A stretch of DNA of 64,000 nucleotides from Pseudomonas neustonica (lineage in GTDB: Bacteria; Pseudomonadota; Gammaproteobacteria; Pseudomonadales; Pseudomonadaceae): contig NZ_RKKU01000013.1 of the NCBI RefSeq assembly GCF_003797945.1, positions 45,275-109,274 on the forward strand, in the 5' to 3' direction. This document shows positions 47,076 to 55,531 of this stretch, piece by piece. A model generated the notes under the pieces. The model was given only the letters and a program-made list of their open reading frames with translations. It had not been told where the DNA came from and searched no databases. The position numbers and the translations under genes are program-made. Numbering within the stretch: position 1 is the first letter of the stretch; each line of letters begins with the position of its first letter.

Positions 47076-47626
47076 ATGTCTATCGTCAGGCTGGCCTTAT
47101 ATTTGGCGCAGTCACTCTGAGTGCATGCGTGCAGTTACCTGAGGGTGTAGAGCCTGTGCAGCCGTTTGAGGCTAAGCGCTATCTGGGTACATGGTACGAA
47201 GTTGCGCGCCTGGATCACTCCTTTGAGCGGGGCCTGACTGGCGTGACCGCCAACTACAGCCTGCGTGATGATGGCGGTATCAAGGTTGTAAACCGTGGTT
47301 GCGATGCGGAAAAAGGCGAGTGGTCTGAAGCTGAAGGCAAGGCCTATTTTGTGCGGGAAAAAGACGAGGGTTTCCTGAAAGTCTCTTTCTTTGGTCCTTT
47401 CTACGGCACTTACGCGGTCTTCGGTCTCGACAATGAGGATTACGAGTACTCCTTTGTAGCGGGTCCGGATACTGACTATTTGTGGCTCCTCTCGCGTGAG
47501 CCGGAGGTTGCTGACTCGGTTAAGAGCGACTTTTTGCAACAAGCCTCGGAGCTAGGTTTTGCGACTGACGATTTGATTTGGGTAGAGCACCCGGCGGACG
47601 GCTGTGACAACCCTGAGCAGAGTTGA
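47072..47626 (+). CDS. blc: Bacterial lipocalin (Blc-like) lipoprotein
   Basis: A 184-residue outer membrane lipocalin. It has the lipobox LSAC at residues 16-19, the lipocalin motif YLGTWYEVARLDHSFERG (about 36-53), a conserved NRGC Cys near residue 77 and a TDYLWLLSREP strand. Blc binds fatty acids or lysophospholipids and helps in membrane repair during stress. The four-base overlap with the GATase gene is unusual and implies a shared process. No sigma-S promoter can be shown from this reading. Confidence 0.9.
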   Translation: MNVYRQAGLIFGAVTLSACVQLPEGVEPVQPFEAKRYLGTWYEVARLDHSFERGLTGVTANYSLRDDGGIKVVNRGCDAEKGEWSEAEGKAYFVREKDEGFLKVSFFGPFYGTYAVFGLDNEDYEYSFVAGPDTDYLWLLSREPEVADSVKSDFLQQASELGFATDDLIWVEHPADGCDNPEQS

Positions 47627-47728
47627 AATTAAAGCAGAAAAAGGCGATTTGCCATTATATCGCGTGGTGTTTATCTAGGCTTGGGGCTAGTCTGTAAATC
47701 AAAATAGACGCCTGGTAACAGACTGCCC

Positions 47729-48907
47729 ATGCTTGATATCACTACCTTGATGGTCGTTCTTGCGTTAACCACGATTACCTCTGCATTGGGGCTGCTGGTA
47801 GCCAGCTTTTTGAATCGTCAGGTTGTTGCCATTCGCTACTGGGCGCTGGGCATTGGCGTGATCATCGTCGGTGTGGTGTTGCAAAGCATGAGACATCAAG
47901 TGCCGCTATGGCTTAGCGCCGCTGTGATCACACAAGGTTACTTCGTGTGGCTGTGGGGGACGCGCTGCTACCGCCTCAACGGGCATATTAATGGCTTCTG
48001 GCTGACAATGTGCCTCACGCTGTTGGTGCAAGGTGGTTTGTTTTTTGTTTTGCGTGACTCATGGCGTTACAGCGTAGTGTTGTACAGTTTGATTGTGGTG
48101 CTGGTCAGCCTGCTCAATATCGTCGAACTGTGGCGCATGCGCATACCTCAACGCGCGCTGATTTGGGTATGGAGTAGTTTGTGGGGCGTTCACTCTGTGA
48201 TCTATCTGCGCCGCTTTTTACTGTATCAATTTGATCCTGTTTATATGGCTGCAGACACCCTCGACGCCGCAGAATCAGTAGAGGCGCTCAACTACCTTGA
48301 AGGTATTGTATTTGTTTACTGCTTTTCGTTGCTCTGTGTCATTCTGGCTACCCGTAGCCTTCAGGATGAACTCAAGCTACAGGCAACCCGCGATCCACTC
48401 ACCAATTTGCTCAATCGCCGTGCCTTTGAAGAGTCTGCCTTGCGTCAGCTTGCGATCAGCCAGCGTGAACGGGAGGAGGTGGCGCTTCTATTGATGGATC
48501 TCGATAAGTTTAAGTGTATCAACGATACGCATGGCCACGGCGCCGGAGACGAGGTGCTGAAGGCATTTGCCAGGCATTTGTCGCAACAAGTGCGGGCGCA
48601 GGATTTGCTGTGCCGCTTTGGTGGCGAGGAATTTGTTTTATTGATACCAGGGGGTAATAGTCAGAGTATCGATGCATTGGCTGAGCGTATACGCACACTA
48701 TGGCAAACTCAGACGTTCACAGTTGCCCAAGGCGAGCTGAGCGCGACCGTTTCAATCGGCTATATTTCTAGCGCTGATGTCGAGAGGCAGGGCCTGTATA
48801 GTCTGATCGATCGGGCTGATAAGGCGCTTTATCGGGCGAAGCAGGACGGACGTAATTGTGTGAGATGCTGGCAGCCTGAGCCAATACTGACGCCAGTTCC
48901 TTCGTAA
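47729..48907 (+). CDS. Membrane diguanylate cyclase (GGDEF)
   Basis: A 392-residue membrane protein: six or seven hydrophobic segments (residues 5-25, 38-55, 60-80, 88-108, 112-132, 145-165 and 192-208), then a GGDEF domain (about 215-380). GGEEF at 298-302 is intact and RAQD (289-292) is a proper inhibitory site. It makes c-di-GMP with product control. The membrane part is not a family that I can name; it may respond to a membrane signal. It is the second cyclase in this window after 7244-8944. Confidence 0.9.
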   Translation: MLDITTLMVVLALTTITSALGLLVASFLNRQVVAIRYWALGIGVIIVGVVLQSMRHQVPLWLSAAVITQGYFVWLWGTRCYRLNGHINGFWLTMCLTLLVQGGLFFVLRDSWRYSVVLYSLIVVLVSLLNIVELWRMRIPQRALIWVWSSLWGVHSVIYLRRFLLYQFDPVYMAADTLDAAESVEALNYLEGIVFVYCFSLLCVILATRSLQDELKLQATRDPLTNLLNRRAFEESALRQLAISQREREEVALLLMDLDKFKCINDTHGHGAGDEVLKAFARHLSQQVRAQDLLCRFGGEEFVLLIPGGNSQSIDALAERIRTLWQTQTFTVAQGELSATVSIGYISSADVERQGLYSLIDRADKALYRAKQDGRNCVRCWQPEPILTPVPS

Positions 48908-48982
48908 GGTCGGCATAGCGGCAAAGATCCTATCGCGATAGCACGTGCAACTAACTTCCAATACAGACAAGGTTGTATACCT

Positions 48983-49654
48983 ATGATTGTTGTTCATCAT
49001 CTGAATAATTCGCGCTCGCAACGCATCCTCTGGTTACTTGAGGAGTTGGGGTTGGAGTATGAAGTGAAGCGCTACGAGCGGGACCCTGAGACTATGCAGG
49101 CTCCGGCAGCGCTTAAGGCGATACATCCGTTGGGAAAATCGCCGGTGATCACTGATGGCGAATTGACCCTGGCAGAGTCTGGCGCGATCGTTGAATATCT
49201 GGTTGATACATACGGCCAAGGACGCCTGGCACCCGCTACTGGCACCGCTGAGCGACTACGTTTCAACTACTGGTTGCACTATGCCGAGGGATCGGCGATG
49301 ACGCCACTGCTGCTCAAGCTGGTATTCAATCGGGTCGAGTCCGCGCCCATGCCCTTTTTTGCCAAACCTTTCGCCAAGGGCATTGCCGGCAAAGTAAAAG
49401 GTAACTTTATTGAGCCGCAAATTATCCAGCACTTGAACTACATGAATTCGGAGTTGGCTGCGACCGGGTGGTTTGTGGGAGATGACTTCAGTGCTGCAGA
49501 TGTGCAGCTGAGCTTTCCATTAGAAGCGGCTGCCGCCCGCGGTGGGCTCGATCAGAAGTGGCCAAACCTTATCGAATTTTTGCAGCGTATTCACGCACGT
49601 CCTGCCTATAAAAAAGCGCTGGAGCGTGGCGGTGAGTACAACATCATTGGCTGA
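48983..49654 (+). CDS. Glutathione S-transferase
   Basis: A 223-residue GST with an N-terminal thioredoxin-like domain (HHLNNSRSQRILWLLEELGLEYEV, then LGKSPVITDGELTLAESGAIVEYL, in which ESGAI contacts glutathione) and a helical C-terminal domain (from about 90) with WFVGDDFSAADVQLSFPLE. The residue near the catalytic position is Ser14 in NNSRS. It is of the fungal-type/YfcF-like group with medium confidence. The 249 bases after it hold only AT-rich promoter-like sequence. Confidence 0.88.
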   Translation: MIVVHHLNNSRSQRILWLLEELGLEYEVKRYERDPETMQAPAALKAIHPLGKSPVITDGELTLAESGAIVEYLVDTYGQGRLAPATGTAERLRFNYWLHYAEGSAMTPLLLKLVFNRVESAPMPFFAKPFAKGIAGKVKGNFIEPQIIQHLNYMNSELAATGWFVGDDFSAADVQLSFPLEAAAARGGLDQKWPNLIEFLQRIHARPAYKKALERGGEYNIIG

Positions 49655-49832
49655 AATACAGGCTTTTATGATGCTGGATTAACTGGCAGGTGCAGAGCTC
49701 CCTGCGGAAACTACGCCTGCTTTGTTGCCCCCAACGCTTCTTTATTGAGTGCTGGCTTTTGGTATGTTCCGCCTGTTTTGCTTCAGCGCTAGCAAGGCCT
49801 CGCTAGCTATCACAATCAAAAAATAAAAATTT

Positions 49833-49873
49833 CAAGACACATCTTGTTTTTGTCTACTCTGTTCAATAGAGTA
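49833..49873 (+). promoter_or_regulatory. Two inverted repeats ahead of the membrane protein-regulator pair
   Basis: CAAGA-caca-TCTTG (49833-49846) and TACTCT-N7-AGAGTA (49855-49873) lie 30-70 bases before the start at 49904, in AT-rich DNA. They are good candidates for the operator of the winged-helix regulator encoded two genes on. Confidence 0.5.
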
Positions 49874-49903
49874 CTTTGCATAAAACAAAAATAGAGATGA
49901 GCA

Positions 49904-50452
49904 ATGTCTCCATCCCCCGAAGAAGCAGCGGCAGCCTTGCGCGCGATCAATAGCGTGCAGGCGCGCGCTGCCGGTTTCCAGGACTACCGCGCCGAGTCAC
50001 GACAGTTAATGCTGTGGGGCGTAGTCAATCTGCTTGGCTGTATTTTTACCGCACTTTTCCCTTCGCTTTTGTTACTAATCTGGCTGGTAGTGGTGATCGT
50101 TGGTCTGTTGGCTGGCGTTCGCTTGGCGCGCGTTGCGCAGGAATCCATGCCCGGTATCGTTTGGCGCTACCTGGTGTTAGTGGGGTCCGTGCTGCTGTTC
50201 GCCGCATTGATACACGTTGTCATGTGGCCACTTACGCCGCAGCAGGGCAGCATGGTCGTGCCGCTATTTGTTGCCACGCTTTATGCCATTCGCGGTGCTC
50301 AGTCACGCCCGCGCTATCTGATTATTGGCACCTCTCTGGCCATCCTTTGTTTCTGCTGTTTCCTTTTTGCCACCGTGCACTATTGGTGGTGGCTGGCCCT
50401 CGCCTGGGGCGGCACCTTTATCGTGTCCAGTCTCTGGTTGAGGCGCACCTGA
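49904..50452 (+). CDS. Four- to six-helix membrane protein
   Basis: A 182-residue integral membrane protein. After a soluble N-terminal 32 residues (PSPEEAAAALRAINSVQAR), it has hydrophobic stretches at about 36-52, 54-72, 87-107, 113-125, 137-155 and 158-176. I recognise no family by name. It overlaps the winged-helix regulator gene by one base (TGATG), a pairing often seen in which the membrane protein and its regulator respond to envelope stress. The function is unknown. Confidence 0.7.
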   Translation: MSPSPEEAAAALRAINSVQARAAGFQDYRAESRQLMLWGVVNLLGCIFTALFPSLLLLIWLVVVIVGLLAGVRLARVAQESMPGIVWRYLVLVGSVLLFAALIHVVMWPLTPQQGSMVVPLFVATLYAIRGAQSRPRYLIIGTSLAILCFCCFLFATVHYWWWLALAWGGTFIVSSLWLRRT

Positions 50453-50757
50453 TGGAGACACCAGACGACCTTATTCACCAGCCGGTTCGCCTGAAAATCA
50501 TGGCCGCCCTGAATACGTTGGCGAGCAACCAATGGCTTGAGTTTGTTTCTTTGCGCGCCATTGTGGATACCACCGATGGCAACCTGGGTGCGCATTTGGG
50601 CACGCTGGAAGGTGCGGAATATGTGCGAATCAAAAAGGATTTCGTCGGCAAGAAGCCGCGTACACGGGTGAGCCTCAGTGCCAAGGGCAGAGAAGCATTT
50701 GCCCACTACGTGGCCAACCTTCACGCGATTCTCACGCCGCAGAATATTGATAGCTAA
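50452..50757 (+). CDS. Winged-helix transcriptional regulator
   Basis: A 101-residue protein matching the small winged-helix DNA-binding family (PF13601-like): HQPVRLKIMAALNTLASN, then GNLGAHLGTLEGAEYVRIKKDFVGKKPRTRVSLSAKGREAFAHYV. It has no ligand domain. It starts at ATG 50452, overlapping the stop of the membrane protein gene, so it is translationally coupled. It probably binds the inverted repeats at 49833-49873 and regulates itself. It ends 47 bases before exbB and could affect the TonB operon. Confidence 0.83.
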   Translation: METPDDLIHQPVRLKIMAALNTLASNQWLEFVSLRAIVDTTDGNLGAHLGTLEGAEYVRIKKDFVGKKPRTRVSLSAKGREAFAHYVANLHAILTPQNIDS

Positions 50758-50804
50758 ACAGCCTTACTCAATACCTCAACATAAAAATCACAATCGGGGG
50801 CAAC

Positions 50805-51701
50805 ATGCAGACTCATACCTTTACACTCTTCGCCAGTCGCTGGCACGGCCGCTTGCGGGCGATTTCATTATGCTTGCTGTTGGCGGCCGGCGGGTTATCA
50901 GCGTCCTGGGTATGGGCGCAAACAGAGGACAGCACGGCTCAACCACAAGCCGAGTTGGAAGTGCAGGGAACTCAGAGCGGGGTGCAGACCATAGCGCAAG
51001 AGATCGCCGTGCAACCGAGTGACGATGCGGTGTCCTTTGGTGTGCGCGATATGTTTGAGCAGGCTGATCCCTTGGTTAAGGCGGTCATGCTCCTGCTGGT
51101 CTTTTGCTCGCTGCTGACCTGGGCGGTGCTGTTTGAAAAGATCTTTGTATTCACTCGTGCGCGCCGCGGCAATCAACAGTTCCTCAAGGCGTTCCGCGCG
51201 GGACAGCTGGACGTGCTCGCTGATACTGCAGACAACAGCGCTATGGGCCGGATGTGGCAAGTGGGGCAGGCAGAACTGAAGCACTTCAAGAGCCTGCCGG
51301 CACAAACAACCGAAACCGACCGGGTTAACCGCTTACTGCAACGCATGGCGTTAACCGCCGGTATTGTGCAGGAGCGTGACTTGGCTCGTATGGGTAGCAT
51401 GATGGGGGTGCTGGCAACCATAGGTGCTACCGCTCCCTTCATTGGCTTGTTCGGGACGGTATGGGGCATCCTCAATAGCTTTGCCAGCATTGCCACACTC
51501 AAATCGGCCAGCCTTGCTGTGGTGGCGCCGGGTATCGCGGAAGCGCTTTTGGCCACGGCTCTTGGCCTGTTTGCCGCTATTCCAGCGGTGATGATCTTCA
51601 ATAAGTTCGCGCGTGATATCAACGGCTTCGTTGGTGCGCTGGATAATTTCTCTGCGGAGATGATTGCCAGTACATCGCGCCAGCTTGACGAAGGACGTTG
51701 A
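50805..51701 (+). CDS. exbB: ExbB-type (MotA/TolQ/ExbB) proton channel protein
   Basis: A 298-residue protein with a signal-like N-terminus (residues 17-37) and a long periplasmic spacer, then three membrane helices of the MotA/TolQ/ExbB fold: VKAVMLLLVFCSLLTWAVLFEKI (about 90-110), LATIGATAPFIGLFGTVWGILNSF (about 200-223) and the helix following SASLAVVAPGIAEALLATALGL. It uses the proton gradient to energise TonB. The extended N-terminus is typical of Pseudomonas ExbB. Followed at once by exbD and tonB. Confidence 0.92.
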   Translation: MQTHTFTLFASRWHGRLRAISLCLLLAAGGLSASWVWAQTEDSTAQPQAELEVQGTQSGVQTIAQEIAVQPSDDAVSFGVRDMFEQADPLVKAVMLLLVFCSLLTWAVLFEKIFVFTRARRGNQQFLKAFRAGQLDVLADTADNSAMGRMWQVGQAELKHFKSLPAQTTETDRVNRLLQRMALTAGIVQERDLARMGSMMGVLATIGATAPFIGLFGTVWGILNSFASIATLKSASLAVVAPGIAEALLATALGLFAAIPAVMIFNKFARDINGFVGALDNFSAEMIASTSRQLDEGR

Positions 51702-51702
51702 T

Positions 51703-52137
51703 ATGGGCATTCAACTTGGCTCCGGGCCGCTGGTAAAACGCCATAACTATCAACAAAACGCCGAGATGAATATCACGCCCTTTGTTGACGTGATGTTGGT
51801 GCTACTCATTATTTTCATGGTGGCTGCACCTTTGGCCACGGTGGATGTGCCGGTTGACCTGCCAAGTAATGCGGCCACACCGAGCCCGCCGCCAGACGAA
51901 CCGATCTATGTAAGTGTGCAGGCCGACGGCAAGCTCTTTGTGCAGGAACAGCCCATCAGCCTGTCAGCATTGGCAACGCAGATCATCGCAGTAACCAAGG
52001 GCGACAAAGCTACGCGATTGTTTTTACGTGGTGATCAAGCCGTGGACTACGGCACCTTGATGCGCGTTATGAACACGCTGCAAAAGGCCGGTTATACCCG
52101 TATCAGCCTGGTCGCCTCGGAAGAGCTGGAGCCCTGA
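51703..52137 (+). CDS. exbD: ExbD-type proton channel protein
   Basis: A 144-residue membrane protein. It has one N-terminal helix (MNITPFVDVMLVLLIIFMVAA, around 22-42) containing the proton-carrying Asp (FVDVML) and a periplasmic domain ending in MRVMNTLQKAGYTRISLV. It starts at 51703, directly after exbB. Its TGA overlaps the tonB ATG by one base. It works with ExbB as the TonB motor. Confidence 0.93.
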   Translation: MGIQLGSGPLVKRHNYQQNAEMNITPFVDVMLVLLIIFMVAAPLATVDVPVDLPSNAATPSPPPDEPIYVSVQADGKLFVQEQPISLSALATQIIAVTKGDKATRLFLRGDQAVDYGTLMRVMNTLQKAGYTRISLVASEELEP

Positions 52138-52844
52138 TGAGCCGTATGACAGATAGCAGCCAGTGGGCGATGCGTCTGCTGGTGGTGCTGGTCTCGCTTG
52201 GCTTACATGCCGCTTTGCTGGTGTGGCTGTTTGGCAGCCAGTTTCGACACGCCGCGCCGCAGACGCCACAGGTGGTTGCGATTGAGTTGGTTGAGATTCC
52301 GCCGCCAGAGCCTGAACCAGAACCCGAGCCGGAACCGGAGCCCGAACCAGAGCCACAACCACAACCTGAGCCACCACCCAAGCCTCGAGTCGTTCAGCGC
52401 CCCACGCCAGCACCTGCGCCACCACCCAAGCCGAGTGGTCCGCCGGTACACAGTTTTGGTGCCAATCAGCAGTGGGCCGCGCCACCAGCGCCGCCAACTA
52501 GCGCGGCAACAAGCAGCCGTGGGCGTATGGCGCCATCGGGGTATGCACTCACGGTAAAGAATCGAGTCATTGCCAACCTGAAACGTCCGGAGGGCGCTCT
52601 ATACGAGCCACCGCCGGGCTATAAGGGTGACCCAAACGACTTGAAGCGCAAGTGCTCTATACCCTACGAGATCACCGTCGATGGCAATGGCCGCATGCTG
52701 TCCTACGAGATTGATCGCTGTGTTGACGAGGTACTGAACCGGGCCGCCGAACAGGCTATTCGTAGCGCAGGACCTTTCCCGGCACCACCGGGTGATGGCT
52801 CTGGGCAATACATTATTTATGGCACCGCTATCTTTATAGATTAG
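52137..52844 (+). CDS. tonB: TonB-like energy transducer
   Basis: A 235-residue protein with an N-terminal membrane helix (12-33), a Pro-Glu and Pro-Gln repeat spacer (about residues 58-105, with EP units then KP) and a TonB/TolA-like C-terminal domain (about 140-235) ending YIIYGTAIFID. It carries force from ExbBD to outer membrane receptors. Cys in KRKCSIPYE and DRCVDE may form a disulfide, and the C-domain looks closer to TolA/TonB_2 than classical TonB. The repetitive coding DNA causes long open frames in other frames. Confidence 0.87.
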   Translation: MSRMTDSSQWAMRLLVVLVSLGLHAALLVWLFGSQFRHAAPQTPQVVAIELVEIPPPEPEPEPEPEPEPEPEPQPQPEPPPKPRVVQRPTPAPAPPPKPSGPPVHSFGANQQWAAPPAPPTSAATSSRGRMAPSGYALTVKNRVIANLKRPEGALYEPPPGYKGDPNDLKRKCSIPYEITVDGNGRMLSYEIDRCVDEVLNRAAEQAIRSAGPFPAPPGDGSGQYIIYGTAIFID

Positions 52845-52857
52845 TCAGGAGACAAGT

Positions 52858-55467
52858 ATGTCGATCAATCAACGCCTGATGTTGGCTGCAACGCTGGCGG
52901 CACTGAGTGCTTGCGTCAGCGCGCCCCCACCGCCGCCAAAACCCGATCTCACACCTAAGCTGACGCCGCTGAACCCTGATACCAAGGCCAGTTTTGAGTG
53001 TGCAGGGGCGCTGCCAGATGTTCATCGCCAGATCTGCGCCAGTGATGCCTTGGCGCTGCAGGATAAAGACCTTGCTGTTTATTTGCACACGCTAACCGAC
53101 CGGCTTGACCTGCCGGGTGCGCTGGTGCTGGAGGCAAATCAGCGTCAATGGCTGCTGAGTCGTGCCGCTCAGTGCGGTTTGGGTAATGCGACCCGTACCG
53201 ATGTGAGCGCTGACAGCAATGCCATTGCGTGTCTGCAGGCGATGTACCGCCAGCGCGATGCCCAACTCAAGGCATGGCCGATACCGCAGCCTCAGCCGCA
53301 GCATGAACGTCATGCCTGGGCCAGCTACGCCGAGTTCAGGGTTGCTGAGGACCGTAGTAATGGTCTTTGCACAACAGTCGCAAATGCGTTGAACCAGTCG
53401 TTGGCGGCTGATGGCCGAATCGATCTTGCGGCCTTGCCGGGTGCCCAGCTCAGGGCCGGTAGTAGCGCAGCTGTGACGGCTGTCGACCTGAACGGGCAGC
53501 AGGTCAGTGTTGAATTGTATGATGCCGGTTTGTATGCCGGGTATCAGCAACGGGCGCGAGGCTTGCGTATTAATGGTCAGGTGGTGATGGATGATCGCTT
53601 GTTACCGCGCTGGGTCGCCCAACAACCCAATTATGGCGGGCGGGCCTATGCTTCCTCATCGCAAACGGGCGATTACGGCAGTATTGACGTATTCACTTAC
53701 CAGGGTGAAAACTGGGCTCTGGTCAATGAAACCTGGGGCTTCTATTCGCCTGCGGCCCGAGGCGAGTCAGCCTATGCTGGTCTTTACGGCTTGCAGGGGA
53801 CTGTCACCCCGCAGTGCCTGTTTCAAACCTACCTGACACCACCCAGGTCCAATACGCTGCGGGGCTTACCCAGCTACAGCGCGCTGGATGAGGCGCTGAC
53901 CCTGCTCGCTGGCGATCCATTGCTCGGCTATTCGCAGCAAGAACGACGCGACCTCTCACAGCGTTGGAAAGAACGTCAATGGACACTGCTCAATCTGCCG
54001 TTACTGGGCGTTGACCAGCTTGAACGTAACGGTCGCGAGGCCGCCATTCGCGCCCGTCACGATATGGCAATGGATCAGTTCTTTGAGTGGTCAGAACGCA
54101 ATGTAGCCACCAAGCGATTGTATCGCCGGGTTATGCCGATGCTACGGCCTGCGCATCAGGAGCTGGTATCCATATTTACCGACCAGGGCTTGAAATCACA
54201 GGAGGCAGTGACTGCCGCAGATTTGTTATTCCACGAAACTTTTGCCCGCGCTATGGAGAATCTCTACGCGCCGTCAGCGCCGCCGAGTGCGCCTGCTGCG
54301 CCCTTTGCCGAATACCGCCCGCGCTATGCGATAGCACCGGAGGCCGGAGCTCTGGAGCAGGGGCGTCAGTTTGCCACTTTGCATAGTGTGCTACTCAACG
54401 GCGCACCATTGCCAGTAGTCAGCGATTTTGTCGACTATGAAACCCGCGTGTTGGGCGCACAACGGGGTGTTGGCGCAGACGGTGATACCGCCTTGATGGC
54501 TGCTGTAGCAGATCCGCAAGCTGTGACATTGCTCTTGCAGCGAGGATTTGCTGTGAATGAGAGTAATGCCTGGGGCAAGACCGCATTGATGTCTGCAGCA
54601 CAGGTTGATCAGCCCCAGAGTGCCCGATTGTTGCTGGACGCAGGTGCCAATATTCATGCGCAAACCCAGCGCAAGCCAGGCGTGGGCGTAGGTGGTCCTG
54701 ATCGGCGCGCAGCTGAGTCGTCACCGCAGACCGCATTGCTGATTGCGGCTGGGGAGGCGGGCAGCGCAATGATCGATCTCCTGGTGGATGCTGGCGCAGC
54801 GCGCCAGGCCTGGAGCGGCTACGACAAGCAGGTTTGTGAGCAGTTGGAAAAGAACGCGCTGCTGACGCGAAGTGACCAGGAGCGCTATCGCGCCTCTGAT
54901 CTGTGTAAGGCAACTTATGCGCCGTTGCCTGCGGGGTCGCAGAGTGTAGTGGATATTCGCGGTGGCGATGAACTTACCATCCGCGATGATGGTACCGAGT
55001 ATGCAATACGCTTGTTGACTCGGGCACCCATGACCTTGTTTGGACGGCCAGCGGAGATAGCGCCGGAAGATATGAAGGATGAAGTGGGCCCACTGGCTAT
55101 CAGTGTCGCCATGGCGGCGCAGCGCAAAGCTGGCGGGAGAATAACAGGACCTCTGAACCTGGTATTCGATAATCTCGCCGACAATACGCCCGAGTTGCTC
55201 AAGCCTCAGATTAGCTTTCCTGTTGAAGGTGCGCTCGCCAATATCGCTGGTTATCGTATCAACCAGAAGCCGGAACAATTAGTGCTCAGCCTGCATTATC
55301 AGCCGCAGTCCCAGACAGCCGAGGGGGCTTGGCGCGCACTTTACAGTGCAGCCTATACTCAGGGCTTGAAGCCGACCGGAGCCGGTTATGTCATCATCGA
55401 TAATAGAGGCGGGCGCCGCTTTGACTATCAATTGGTGGTAACCGATACCTACGAGGAGCCTAGATAG
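52858..55467 (+). CDS. Large lipoprotein with LprI-like and ankyrin modules
   Basis: An 869-residue lipoprotein: lipobox LSAC at residues 16-19, then a Pro-rich linker. Residues about 45-140 match the LprI N-terminal (DUF1311) pattern of lysozyme-inhibitor-like proteins: four Cys in FECAG, QICAS, AAQCGL and AIACLQ and the QRQWLL motif. Residues about 535-660 hold ankyrin repeats (GDTALMAAV, GKTALMSAAQ, LLLDAGANIHA, QTALLIAAGEAG). The rest is not recognised; residues 150-300 form a beta-rich domain. It is the last gene of the ExbB-ExbD-TonB operon, 13 bases after tonB, suggesting it serves that machine at the outer membrane or periplasm. No function is known. Confidence 0.85.
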   Translation: MSINQRLMLAATLAALSACVSAPPPPPKPDLTPKLTPLNPDTKASFECAGALPDVHRQICASDALALQDKDLAVYLHTLTDRLDLPGALVLEANQRQWLLSRAAQCGLGNATRTDVSADSNAIACLQAMYRQRDAQLKAWPIPQPQPQHERHAWASYAEFRVAEDRSNGLCTTVANALNQSLAADGRIDLAALPGAQLRAGSSAAVTAVDLNGQQVSVELYDAGLYAGYQQRARGLRINGQVVMDDRLLPRWVAQQPNYGGRAYASSSQTGDYGSIDVFTYQGENWALVNETWGFYSPAARGESAYAGLYGLQGTVTPQCLFQTYLTPPRSNTLRGLPSYSALDEALTLLAGDPLLGYSQQERRDLSQRWKERQWTLLNLPLLGVDQLERNGREAAIRARHDMAMDQFFEWSERNVATKRLYRRVMPMLRPAHQELVSIFTDQGLKSQEAVTAADLLFHETFARAMENLYAPSAPPSAPAAPFAEYRPRYAIAPEAGALEQGRQFATLHSVLLNGAPLPVVSDFVDYETRVLGAQRGVGADGDTALMAAVADPQAVTLLLQRGFAVNESNAWGKTALMSAAQVDQPQSARLLLDAGANIHAQTQRKPGVGVGGPDRRAAESSPQTALLIAAGEAGSAMIDLLVDAGAARQAWSGYDKQVCEQLEKNALLTRSDQERYRASDLCKATYAPLPAGSQSVVDIRGGDELTIRDDGTEYAIRLLTRAPMTLFGRPAEIAPEDMKDEVGPLAISVAMAAQRKAGGRITGPLNLVFDNLADNTPELLKPQISFPVEGALANIAGYRINQKPEQLVLSLHYQPQSQTAEGAWRALYSAAYTQGLKPTGAGYVIIDNRGGRRFDYQLVVTDTYEEPR

Positions 55468-55531
55468 CCATTGGAACCAATATTGCCCGATCGCAGTCAG
55501 TAAGATCGGGCAAACGACAAAGGATGCTGAT

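Noticed and set aside
50014..50757. A 247-codon frame extending the winged-helix regulator upstream
   Set aside because: The first 146 codons overlap a better membrane protein gene; the regulator domain starts at the ATG at 50452, which overlaps the stop as TGATG.
52306..52380. A CRISPR or tandem DNA repeat
   Set aside because: The repeated units are codons for Glu-Pro and Gln-Pro in the TonB spacer; there are no spacers or regular repeats, and no CRISPR array is seen anywhere in the window.
52103..52497. Gly-Ser and Arg-rich open frames on both strands of tonB
   Set aside because: They are produced by the Pro-Glu repeat coding sequence read in other frames.
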